Shown: positions 1 through 7,086 of the stretch, piece after piece
Numbering within the stretch: position 1 is the first letter of the stretch
How the letters are laid out: each line of letters begins with the position of its first letter
Source: Neolentinus lepideus HHB14362 ss-1
Lineage: Eukaryota > Basidiomycota > Agaricomycetes > Gloeophyllales > Gloeophyllaceae
Direction: 5' to 3'
Length of the DNA: 11,375 bases
NCBI GenBank assembly: GCA_001632425.1
Contig: KV425679.1
Span: 12,891-24,265 of the forward strand
Notes under the pieces: generated by a model
The model's database searches: none
What the model was told of the DNA's origin: nothing
The model's input: the letters and a program-made list of their open reading frames with translations, nothing else
Program-made: the position numbers and the translations under genes

Positions 1-40
1 TTCTCAGCACCTCGCAACCCGTAACGGCAAACACACTCAC

Positions 41-256
41 CCCGACAGCTTTCGCCTTGAACCCCACCCCCTTCTCCCTCGCCTCCCGCTTCTCCTCCTG
101 CCACTTCCGCTGCGCCTTGTGCGCGATGCCCTCCTTCTCGCCCTCGGGCGGCTTCGTGAGCGGGGCGGCGAGTGGGGCGTAGAGGACAAAGGGCGGGAGC
201 TTGTCGAGCTGTTTGTCGGTGGCGCGGAGGGGGCGGGGGAAGGGGATGAGGAGTGC
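41..256 (-). pseudogene. 3' half of host coding exon, split by the retrotransposon
   Basis: This stretch is open on the minus strand for 72 codons from the element border to a GTGAGT donor at 40-35, and its third codon positions are mostly C or G. It encodes a segment with a hydrophobic FVLYAPLAAPL patch followed by a highly charged, lysine/glutamate-rich helix-like stretch (around KAQRKWQEEKREA). It is in frame with the exon half at 7337-7585 once the element and one AGTGC copy are removed, giving residues 84-155 of one protein. Either an intron starts at 40 and runs off the window, or the frame continues, since positions 1-40 carry no stop. I do not recognise the family. The reading as host coding DNA is strong because frame and composition continue on both sides of the insertion. 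Confidence 0.75.
252..256. repeat. Target-site duplication, left copy (AGTGC)
   Basis: AGTGC directly abuts the left LTR and is repeated exactly after the right LTR at 7332-7336. A 5-bp duplication is the normal footprint of a Ty3/gypsy integrase. It sets the element borders to the base. Confidence 0.95.
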
Positions 257-682
257 TGTTAGGAAAAGTCTCTTCAGGAAATGGTTCTTGTCAATAGGTC
301 TCGCTAATATAGCAATAGACCTATGCTGTTCACCCAGACTTAGATGTCAAGGGCCGTTGAGGTATCGAGAAGAAACTAGTCGTATAACCAAGGAGGTTAA
401 GCTAAGGAGATAGCTACTGTACAAGGAGACTTATATACTGATGTCCGATGCCGAGACGCGTATGCTAGTTACCCGTCCCTATTCGACCTGTGAATGCACA
501 GTAGGTGAACAACAATAAGTACGAGAACGTATCCTACGATACGTGTGTCCATAACAACGAGATAATAGAAAGGGAACAATAAATGTGGGAGCATCTCCTA
601 TGATACGTGTATCCATAGTAACGATGAGTCAGGAAAAGAAAAAGAAGTAAATAGCGCGCCGGTTGTCATGCGCTTTGTAACA
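257..682 (-). repeat. 3' LTR
   Basis: The 426-bp direct repeat of 6906-7331 appears identical base for base. It starts TGTTA and ends TAACA, a 5-bp terminal inverted repeat with the canonical TG...CA ends. By analogy with the other copy, U3 is 404-682 and R plus U5 is 257-403, with the TATA box at 430-437. No AATAAA is visible on the coding strand in 257-403, so the polyadenylation signal is not the canonical hexamer. Transcripts started from this copy would run out of the element into the downstream half of the disrupted host exon. Confidence 0.97.
512..639. repeat. 64-bp imperfect tandem duplication in U3 (left LTR)
   Basis: Two adjacent 64-bp units (512-575 and 576-639) align without gaps for their first ~50 bases and share the core GATACGTGT followed by TCCATA. 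Most differences are transitions. It lies upstream of the TATA box, where fungal and retroviral LTRs often carry enhancer-like repeats. The regulatory role is inferred from position only. The same pair is at 7161-7288 in the other LTR. Confidence 0.75.
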
Positions 683-695
683 TTAGCTCTCCGCT
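683..695 (-). other. Weak polypurine tract next to the 3' LTR
   Basis: Read on the coding strand, this is AGCGGAGAGCTAA directly before the 3' LTR, the position of the plus-strand primer. Only GGAGAG is an uninterrupted purine run, so the tract is short. On the plus strand at the other inner LTR border, GGAGAGCT followed by TAACCTAA also abuts TGTTA, so the two internal ends resemble each other in inverted orientation. Confidence 0.45.
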
Positions 696-715
696 AGCCT
701 GAACGTCCCTGACGT

Positions 716-1606
716 TCAATCATGTCCATAAGTGCTCGCATTGTCGTAGTATTCGTCGGGGAGTGAGATGTCTCCTAGTTGCTCGTGCCAATTGGAAGGC
801 CCGTCAAGAATGTCCGAAATAAATGAAGGACAGTCGGCACGCTTGTGACCCATTTCGTGACATTGCCAGCATTCGGTAGTAGAAAGAGTAACCGAAGTAG
901 GGGCAATCGAAGTCGACGGAGGGTGTGTATGAGCATCTTTGGGTGGAACAGGGGGAGGATTCGACGAATGGCCGGCGCTATGAGGGGAACTAGGGCTTGT
1001 GGAAGGATGCGGCGTAGGCGTCCGAGTGCGTGCATTTTTTCGTTTGGGAGGGTTCCGTGGGTGACGTATAACGCGGTTATCAGGCCGATTGCCGATAGGG
1101 GAAAAGTGAGGGCGGCGGATGGTGGGTAAGCGGTGACGGTTCTCAAACCATTGTTCGACTGGGATGGGGTAGGCACGGGTACCGTAAGCGTCGAGTTCCT
1201 GTTCACCGTACGGGTATTTGCTGTGGAGGAATTCGGTGATAGGTGTGTCGAGCCCCATGTGGATGAGGTGATGGGTAAGTCGCTGTCCAATTTGGTCATA
1301 CCCCGATTCTTCCCAGCGTAAGTTGGTAGTGACCCGTTCGAGTGCTTCTATGGCGTTGTGAGTTCTTTCCCTCAAAATCTCAATCTCTGCTACCTCTCTC
1401 GCGATCATTGCTCCAACAGGACTTCGAGATAATCGGTTGAATAGTTCGGGATCGGTGTAGTGATGGAGTAGGAGTGCATGAAGTTTGGGGACGTAGGAAT
1501 CGGTAGTATGACCAGGGCAGGGGATGAATTGAGCATCATAGGCACGTCCCGCCGGGGGATCGTTCCTAGACAAGTTGTTCTGGAAGGCGTGGCGAAGAGA
1601 GTTCAT
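716..1606 (-). CDS. Extra third ORF of the retrotransposon, 296 aa with C-terminal CCHC zinc knuckle
   Basis: This ORF lies in sense between pol and the 3' LTR and ends 33 bp before the LTR. Residues 1-160 look mostly helical and globular, with a leucine- and arginine-rich stretch around 38-118. Residues 161-244 are basic and rich in Pro, Ser and Thr. A canonical CX2CX4HX4C knuckle follows (C246, C249, H254, C259; CWQCHEMGHKRADC). The last 30 residues are acidic. The start has a purine at -3. It is in the same frame as pol, but three stops (the pol TGA and two TAA) lie before its ATG, so it needs its own initiation, reinitiation or a spliced mRNA. I recognise no family. A knuckle suggests RNA or DNA binding, perhaps as a second nucleocapsid-like protein, but that is inference. 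Chromoviruses normally encode only gag and pol. Confidence 0.8.
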   Translation of the reverse strand: MNSLRHAFQNNLSRNDPPAGRAYDAQFIPCPGHTTDSYVPKLHALLLHHYTDPELFNRLSRSPVGAMIAREVAEIEILRERTHNAIEALERVTTNLRWEESGYDQIGQRLTHHLIHMGLDTPITEFLHSKYPYGEQELDAYGTRAYPIPVEQWFENRHRLPTIRRPHFSPIGNRPDNRVIRHPRNPPKRKNARTRTPTPHPSTSPSSPHSAGHSSNPPPVPPKDAHTHPPSTSIAPTSVTLSTTECWQCHEMGHKRADCPSFISDILDGPSNWHEQLGDISLPDEYYDNASTYGHD

Positions 1607-1642
1607 ATCGACTTAGAGTTATTGGAGGAGAGGAATGGGCTT

Positions 1643-1960
1643 TCAGTCAAGTTTTCGAGCTTGCTTATATGCACGTAGCAATTTCTCTGAGTTAGCTAAC
1701 TCAGCTTCCGTGAGATATTCGTTTTCTGCCGTCGGGTAACCAGCCCATTTGACGAGGTATTGTCTTCTTGATTTAGAACCGCGGTGACCTACAATTGCTT
1801 CTACTTCATGTTCGGCTTCTCCGGCTACATTCTCAGGTGGGGGACGCGTGTAGCTCGGCCCGTGAACTTCTGTCTCATGATATCGCGAAAGAAGGGATAC
1901 ATGGAAGACGTCGTGGATTCTCCATTGTGACGGTAATTCCAATTGATAAGCCAAGGGTCC
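1643..1960 (-). CDS. pol: C-terminal tail of pol with chromodomain, in frame after a premature TGA
   Basis: These 105 codons continue the pol frame directly after the TGA at 1961-1963. They begin GPLAYQLELP and include the usual WRIHDVFHVSLL motif that follows the integrase GPY/F module. A chromodomain follows, with VEAIVGHR, the YLVKWAGYP strand and the ENEYL position where related elements usually have Trp. Chromodomains steer chromovirus integrase to marked chromatin. The tail contains no methionine, so it cannot be made by simple reinitiation: it is either translated by stop readthrough or lost. The stop codon at 1643-1645 is TGA. Confidence 0.85.
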   Translation of the reverse strand, partial: GPLAYQLELPSQWRIHDVFHVSLLSRYHETEVHGPSYTRPPPENVAGEAEHEVEAIVGHRGSKSRRQYLVKWAGYPTAENEYLTEAELANSEKLLRAYKQARKLD

Positions 1961-4900
1961 TCATTTTCCGATTACTTTGAAGGGTCCTTCTCGTTTTGGA
2001 GCGAGTTTCCTGGAGACATATGGGATGTTCAGGTTCTTCGCTTCCAACCAAACCTTTTCTCCAATTTGGAATGGTTTCCAACCACTTCGTTGTCGTTCTG
2101 CCATTCGTTGCTTGGCGACATCATGCATGGCTGCGGCTTCCTTTCGGACAAATTCGAGCCTAGACAATCGATTTTCAACCGATGGCACTGTTGTTCTTGT
2201 TCTTGTCTCGATGGTCCTAGGGTTGTAACCCATCATGAGATAGAACGGCGACTCTGGTCGTGCCGAATGTGCGCGTTGGTTATGGGCGAACTCGGCTTCA
2301 GGTAATAGTTTGGCCCAGTCATTCGGGGTGTTTTGGCAGAAAATTCGGAGATATGTTTCCAGTTCCTGGTTGACCCGTTCCGTTTCTCCATCTGTTTGGG
2401 GATGGTAGGCTGTGCTCATCTTGGATTTGATTTCTAGAAGTTTGCACGTTTCTTGGAATACTCGTGAGGCGAATTGAGGTCCTCGGTCCGATATGATAGT
2501 GTCTGGTAATCCAAACCGTTTGAATACTGTTCGTCGGAAAATTTCTGCTGTCCCTTCCGCGTCAATTGTCTTGTTGCAAGGTTCTAGAATTACCCCCTTT
2601 GTAAGGCCGTGGTCTACCATGACCATGACGGAATCAAAACCCATGGACGGGGGTAGGTCAGTGATAAAATCACAGGAGGTCGTGGCAAAGGGTTCGTTCC
2701 GGCTAGGTTTGTCGATTGGAAGGAGAGCTGGCCGTGTCGGGTGCGTATTAACTTTCATCTGTTGACAAATGGCACAGCCTTTGACATAGTTGGACACGTA
2801 GACGAACATGCCCGGCCACCAGTAATGTCGTCGGGCGAGCTCATATGTTTTGTACGTTCCAGGGTGTCCTGCGAGTTTCGAGTCATGCAGACTAGAAATA
2901 GCCTTTCGTCGTTTGTCTTCAGACAAAAACTGTCTTCCCTTGAAGAAAATGTCGTCACCGTCGATTGTCCAATCGGTTAATTGAGTGGTAAATGGTGCTT
3001 TCCCGTCTCGTTTCAGAGTTTGCAACGCCTGTTCCCATCCAGTTTGTTGGAGGGATTCAATTTGCAGAGGCTGCGTGATCGGGGGTGCGTAGGTCGGTGC
3101 CTGCTTAGCTGATTCTGTATATGAATCATGCCGTTTCTCTGGGGGTGCCCATTCTTCGTGCATGGGGCCGGGTGATCGAGGCCGTTTCAATTCTCTATCT
3201 GGTTCGATGACGTCGTCGGCCTCGAAGAGAGAGTTAGGGACGTCAATTGTACTAGGGGGTTCGATCGGAGGATTCGTGTCATTTTCCGGCTCGGCTTGCA
3301 TAATTTGTACGTCAACCTCTGGGGTCGGAGGGGGTTGTGGTGGTTCTATCGCTATTGGGGGTGGTTCCCTTAAGTCAGCGGGTGAATGTTCAGGTTCATT
3401 CCTCTTCTCCTGCGTGATTGGTAGGTTTAGAGTTGAAGAAGTAGATATAGGCTCTGCAGCGAATATCGTTTCGGGTAGTAATATGACGTCTTCGTTATCT
3501 GCCTCTCCTTTATCGTGATCCGGTCTCCGGGATAATGCATCGGCTTGAATAATGTGCCGGCCAGGTACGTGTTTCAAAATTAGGTTGTATTCCGACAACT
3601 CGAGAGCCCATCGGGCTTGTCTTCGAGTAAGTTTCTGCGCTGAACGGAAATAACCTAGATTTTTGTGATCACAATGGACCACAACTGGGTGTCTTGCTCC
3701 TCTGAGATGCCAATCCCAAGCCTTCAGCCCGCGAATTACGCCTAAGAGTTCTCGGTCGTAGATTTGATAATTTCTTTGCGCCGAATCGAAGGCATCAGAA
3801 ATAAATCCACATGGATGCCAGTCTCCGTTGGAATCTTGTTGTCGTAGTGTGGCGCCACTAGCGACTTTGGAGGCGTCCGTTTCGAGGATGAATGGCTTGG
3901 CATTGTCCGGCATGAGTAAGACGGGTTCTTGTTGGAATAGTCGCTTCAGGGTTCTAAATGCGACTTGTTGTTCCATACCCCATATCCATGGTTGATTCTT
4001 CCGAGTAAGTGCCGTAAGAGGTCGACTTATTTCCGCGAAATGAGGGATAAATCTGCGATAGAAATTGCAGAACCCTAGGAATGATCTGATGTCTTTGACC
4101 TTTTGAGGGGTTGGCCAGTCAGCGATTCCCTTCAATTTGACAGGATCCATTGCGATGTGATCTGGGGTAATGATCATTCCGAGATATTCTACCTTGTCCT
4201 TGGCGAATTCGCATTTTTCCTTCTTCAGATACAGGTCTTTCTCCTGTAACCGTTGAAGAACTCGCTTGGTCCGGTCCGTGTCCTGAGTTTCATTGTCAGA
4301 GAAGATGAGGATGTCGTCCATGTAGATGACGAGCCACCCTTCCGAAATCATGTCGTGGAATATTTCGTTCATCATGGATTGGAATGTAGCTGGTGAGTTG
4401 CACAATCCAAAGAACATAACCGTGGGTTCGAATAGCCCTCGGTTTGTTATGAATGCTGCCTTCCATTCGTCTCCTTCTTTGATCCGTACGTTGTTGTAAC
4501 CTTTCCGGACGTCCAGTTTAGTGAACACCTTAGCCCCTTGAAGTTTGTCCAGGACTTCGCTGATGAGCGGTATAGGGTAGGCGTTCTTCACCGTTTGGTC
4601 GTTTAAGAATCGATAATCCTGGCATGGACGTAGATCTCCATCTTTCTTTCCTACAAAGAAGAAGGGTGTGGCCATCGGAGATTTCGATGGTCGAATATAC
4701 CCTTTTCTGAGGTTTTCCTCGAGGAACTTGTCCAATTCTTCCTGTTCCTTGGTATTCATCGGGTACAGTTTGGCCTTCCGTGGTTGAAATCCGGGCTTCA
4801 AGTCTATTGCATGATCATAAATTGTTCGTTCAGGAAACCGTTCAGACATTTTCTTATCGAAAAGCTGGTGGAATTCCTTATACCGATCTGGGATTTCCTC

Positions 4901-5755
4901 GTGTTTGGCATGTTTTTCAGCTTCCTGCGCGAAGCGCATTGCTGGATTGACATGCTTGCCAACTGTTGAGTCGATGTTTGTCCCATTTTGAAGATACCGT
5001 ATGACGATGTCGTTGTCCGTATGATACTTTTGGAAGTACCGTTCCTTGGCCGCATGAAAATCTTTTAACCATTGGTGGTGTCGACGCCTCTGTCCTGCGA
5101 CTTTTGGTGTCTTGACAGGTTTATACCGTTTGGGTTCCGTGGTTAATTTGTCTGGGGTTGAGTTGTCCGACGTTATTTCTTTCGAGGTGTTCCGTCGACG
5201 CATCCTGATCAATTTACGCCTCAGGATTCCTCGAATTCGTTTGCTATGTTTCGGGGGTTCTTCTATGATGTTGTTAACAGCATGCTTTCGCATTCGCTGT
5301 TGGATATCTTCATCGTCCTCGACTTCTTCGATCCGAACGATTCCTCGTTTCCAGCTAATATCTGGTTCTGTGGCTTTGAACCAGTCATAGCCTAGGATTA
5401 CATCGTCTTTGATGTTGGCTACGATGAACCGGTGTAACTTGGCCTTGCCACCGAGTCGCATCTTGGCGAGGGTGAAATAACGAATCAGCCCTCCTTTCAT
5501 CACTGTCCCATCAGCTGTTGTTGCAATGATAGGTTTTCGAAGTCGATACAGTGGCAGATTTGCTTTCTGGGCGAAAGCTTTGCTCACGACCTTTCCCATA
5601 CACCCCGAGTCAAAGAGTGCGTGTGTGTCAACGTCTTTACGACCGATTTGAATGGGGATATGCAGAGCTCTTTCATTGTCTTTCAGAACTCCACGAATTA
5701 CAATCGATCGTAATAGAAGTGGCAGACTCAGCGTTGACTTGAGCTGCCTCAGGCA
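1961..5755 (-). CDS. pol: Pol polyprotein: protease, reverse transcriptase, RNase H, integrase
   Basis: Expressed as Gag-Pol by -1 frameshift. The frame is open from 5779; the first ATG (5599) lies just inside the protease and would drop the catalytic DSG, so it is not the true start. The residues below count from that ATG. Protease: LFDSG at 5603-5617 and ILGYDW at 68-73. Reverse transcriptase: about 255-440, with D363 and YMDD 426-429. RNase H: D575, E617, D644, D687. A Pro/Glu-rich linker spans about 695-855. Integrase: zinc finger H905, H912, C942, C945; catalytic D977, D1038, E1074 with exact D-35-E spacing; GPF at 1205-1207. All catalytic residues are present. The frame stops at TGA 1961-1963, inside the GPY/F module and just before the conserved continuation. 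Gag-Pol to that stop is about 1,609 aa. Its action is reverse transcription and integration in virus-like particles and the nucleus. Confidence 0.95.
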   Translation of the reverse strand, partial: CLRQLKSTLSLPLLLRSIVIRGVLKDNERALHIPIQIGRKDVDTHALFDSGCMGKVVSKAFAQKANLPLYRLRKPIIATTADGTVMKGGLIRYFTLAKMRLGGKAKLHRFIVANIKDDVILGYDWFKATEPDISWKRGIVRIEEVEDDEDIQQRMRKHAVNNIIEEPPKHSKRIRGILRRKLIRMRRRNTSKEITSDNSTPDKLTTEPKRYKPVKTPKVAGQRRRHHQWLKDFHAAKERYFQKYHTDNDIVIRYLQNGTNIDSTVGKHVNPAMRFAQEAEKHAKHEEIPDRYKEFHQLFDKKMSERFPERTIYDHAIDLKPGFQPRKAKLYPMNTKEQEELDKFLEENLRKGYIRPSKSPMATPFFFVGKKDGDLRPCQDYRFLNDQTVKNAYPIPLISEVLDKLQGAKVFTKLDVRKGYNNVRIKEGDEWKAAFITNRGLFEPTVMFFGLCNSPATFQSMMNEIFHDMISEGWLVIYMDDILIFSDNETQDTDRTKRVLQRLQEKDLYLKKEKCEFAKDKVEYLGMIITPDHIAMDPVKLKGIADWPTPQKVKDIRSFLGFCNFYRRFIPHFAEISRPLTALTRKNQPWIWGMEQQVAFRTLKRLFQQEPVLLMPDNAKPFILETDASKVASGATLRQQDSNGDWHPCGFISDAFDSAQRNYQIYDRELLGVIRGLKAWDWHLRGARHPVVVHCDHKNLGYFRSAQKLTRRQARWALELSEYNLILKHVPGRHIIQADALSRRPDHDKGEADNEDVILLPETIFAAEPISTSSTLNLPITQEKRNEPEHSPADLREPPPIAIEPPQPPPTPEVDVQIMQAEPENDTNPPIEPPSTIDVPNSLFEADDVIEPDRELKRPRSPGPMHEEWAPPEKRHDSYTESAKQAPTYAPPITQPLQIESLQQTGWEQALQTLKRDGKAPFTTQLTDWTIDGDDIFFKGRQFLSEDKRRKAISSLHDSKLAGHPGTYKTYELARRHYWWPGMFVYVSNYVKGCAICQQMKVNTHPTRPALLPIDKPSRNEPFATTSCDFITDLPPSMGFDSVMVMVDHGLTKGVILEPCNKTIDAEGTAEIFRRTVFKRFGLPDTIISDRGPQFASRVFQETCKLLEIKSKMSTAYHPQTDGETERVNQELETYLRIFCQNTPNDWAKLLPEAEFAHNQRAHSARPESPFYLMMGYNPRTIETRTRTTVPSVENRLSRLEFVRKEAAAMHDVAKQRMAERQRSGWKPFQIGEKVWLEAKNLNIPYVSRKLAPKREGPFKVIGK

Positions 5756-5761
5756 AAATCC
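5721..5761 (-). promoter_or_regulatory. Programmed -1 ribosomal frameshift signal between gag and pol
   Basis: The slippery heptamer GGATTTT (5761-5755) is in the right phase: gag codons GAT TTT slip to GGA TTT, exactly entering the pol frame. A 6-nt spacer GCCTGA holds the gag stop. A stem-loop then follows: GGCAGCTC (5748-5741) pairs with GAG plus CTGCC (5729-5721) with a single bulged T and an 11-nt loop. GGAUUUU is, to my knowledge, a working -1 site in some plant RNA viruses. Heptamer, spacer length and downstream stem all agree with the standard model, and gag and pol overlap in the -1 relation. Confidence 0.8.
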
Positions 5762-6789
5762 TCCAGGGCTCCGAATACTTCAACGCGTTCATCCTCCGTC
5801 ATCTGATCCATCAGTGCTTTAATTTGTTCGACTCGAGTTGTATCGGTCGTTGTGGTTTGGATTTTCACCGATCCTTCTTCCTGTTCAAGTCGCGTATCGA
5901 CTTTGTCTTCCTCTACTTTCTTGGTTTTGAACTTTCGTTCATCCTTTTTGTGATCTGAGGCACGATGGCCTTTCTGTCCACATCGGAAACATTTTCCTTC
6001 CGACATGTACTTCTTGCGATCTTCTTTGCTAAGACGGTCTACATCCATAGCATCGGGGTCGCGTTCTCTCTTGACATACTTGGGTGCAGCCTTGGTGGGC
6101 TGTTTCCCCTGTATGCGCTGTCTGTGCGCTTGCAGCCTCCTATAGTTGAGGTCGTGTTTGACGGCAGCGGCGTACCACCCTTGGATGGTGGTGGGCATCG
6201 TTTCCGCGTTGTAAATCTTGCTGACCAATCCTGTGGTCAGGCCTTCTTGGAAATAGTCGATAAGCGCCGCATCCTGAGTGATGCCACTGTGCGCTGCGTG
6301 GATCTTGAATTCTGAAATGAATTCATCGGCTGTTTTGCCAGCCTGCTTCATGGTGCGAAGCTTGTTTAGAGCTTCTCCCGCTGTGTTCACCTCTTCAAAG
6401 GCCTCTTGGAATTCAACAATGAACTCGTTGAATGACTCGAATACGATGTCATCATCTTGGATGTGAGCATAGACATATGTCTCTGCCCAAGGTCCTGCAG
6501 TTCCTCCTTTTAGGTGCGACAGCACAAAGAGGATCTTCTTATCGTCTGTGGAGTATATCTCTTGATTTGCCTTGAGGTATAACCTGATTTGTAACAGGAA
6601 CCCTCGCAATTCTTCTCTCTTCCCATCATAGTCCTTGGGAGTCGACAATTTCAATTCTGTGGGTTTAGATACCTGCATAGCTGCTGCAGGTACAACTGGT
6701 ACTGGGGCTGGTGCAGCAATGAATGGATTTGCTGCAGGTGCCGCTACTGGTACTGCAATAGGGGGCAGGTTTTGTCCTTCTCCTTCCAT
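5749..6789 (-). CDS. gag: Gag capsid/nucleocapsid polyprotein, 346 aa
   Basis: Gag forms the virus-like particle and packages element RNA. Residues 1-45 are Ala/Pro/Val-rich. Residues 60-220 match the retrotransposon gag/capsid fold, with the usual LRGFLLQI, GPWAETY and FQEAFEEV motifs. AMDVDRL at 247-253 leads to a zinc knuckle at 267-280 (CFRCGQKGHRASDH). The fourth ligand is His (H280, codon CAC), so it is CCHH instead of the family's usual CCHC. The C-terminus is lysine/glutamate-rich and charged. The start at 6789 is the first ATG after the primer-binding site, leaving a leader of about 100 nt. The frame ends TGA at 5749-5751 within the frameshift signal. Confidence 0.93.
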   Translation of the reverse strand: MEGEGQNLPPIAVPVAAPAANPFIAAPAPVPVVPAAAMQVSKPTELKLSTPKDYDGKREELRGFLLQIRLYLKANQEIYSTDDKKILFVLSHLKGGTAGPWAETYVYAHIQDDDIVFESFNEFIVEFQEAFEEVNTAGEALNKLRTMKQAGKTADEFISEFKIHAAHSGITQDAALIDYFQEGLTTGLVSKIYNAETMPTTIQGWYAAAVKHDLNYRRLQAHRQRIQGKQPTKAAPKYVKRERDPDAMDVDRLSKEDRKKYMSEGKCFRCGQKGHRASDHKKDERKFKTKKVEEDKVDTRLEQEEGSVKIQTTTTDTTRVEQIKALMDQMTEDERVEVFGALEDFA

Positions 6790-6893
6790 TAGATTCGGGT
6801 TTGGGTATGACTAGCACACCAATCAGAGATCGCGTTAAGACGCTAAGCAGTCGATGCCTAGACTTGAGAAAGTCGGCGGTGTCGATGAAGGAG

Positions 6894-6903
6894 AGCTTAA
6901 CCT
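6894..6903 (-). other. Primer-binding site complementary to the element's own RNA 5' end
   Basis: Just inside the 5' LTR, after two bases (TT), the coding strand reads AGGTTAAGCT. There is no TGG start as expected for a tRNA primer. The exact reverse complement AGCTTAACCT occurs in the LTR at 7052-7043, right where a TATA box predicts transcription to begin. Tf1-type elements fold their mRNA 5' end onto such a site and use it as primer. The 2-nt offset matches the two bases normally trimmed by integrase. Confidence 0.75.
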
Positions 6904-6942
6904 AATGTTAGGAAAAGTCTCTTCAGGAAATGGTTCTTGTCA

Positions 6943-6973
6943 ATAGGTCTCGCTAATATAGCAATAGACCTAT
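6943..6973. other. Nested hairpin in the LTR leader (R/U5)
   Basis: ATAGGTCT and AGACCTAT form an 8-bp outer stem (6943-6950, 6966-6973). Inside it GCTA and TAGC form a 4-bp inner stem around ATA. It lies between the predicted RNA start and the primer-binding site, where self-priming elements need RNA structure. The same hairpin is at 294-324 in the 3' LTR. Function is inferred. Confidence 0.5.
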
Positions 6974-7078
6974 GCTGTTCACCCAGACTTAGATGTCAAG
7001 GGCCGTTGAGGTATCGAGAAGAAACTAGTCGTATAACCAAGGAGGTTAAGCTAAGGAGATAGCTACTGTACAAGGAGA

Positions 7079-7086
7079 CTTATATA
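7079..7086 (-). promoter_or_regulatory. LTR TATA box
   Basis: TATATAAG on the coding strand. Its first base is 34 nt upstream of 7052, where the sequence complementary to the primer-binding site begins. Two independent signals, TATA spacing and priming complementarity, therefore predict the same transcription start. The matching copy in the 3' LTR is at 430-437. Confidence 0.75.

Noticed and set aside
201..413. 70-codon plus-strand frame across the left LTR border
   Set aside because: It crosses the host-element junction and is antisense to both the host exon and the element. Chance frame.
775..1299. 174-codon minus-strand frame overlapping the third ORF
   Set aside because: It lies wholly inside the third ORF in another phase, is low in complexity (Thr/Pro/Leu-rich), and has no domain. 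It is a shadow frame.
1607..1645. Third ORF as a readthrough extension of pol
   Set aside because: It is in the same frame, but the pol TGA is followed by two further TAA codons before the ORF's ATG, so readthrough would need three successive events.
6820..6905. Conventional tRNA primer-binding site
   Set aside because: No TGG-starting match lies next to the 5' LTR. The only TGG nearby (around 6820) is too far in, and the adjacent bases instead match the element's own leader.
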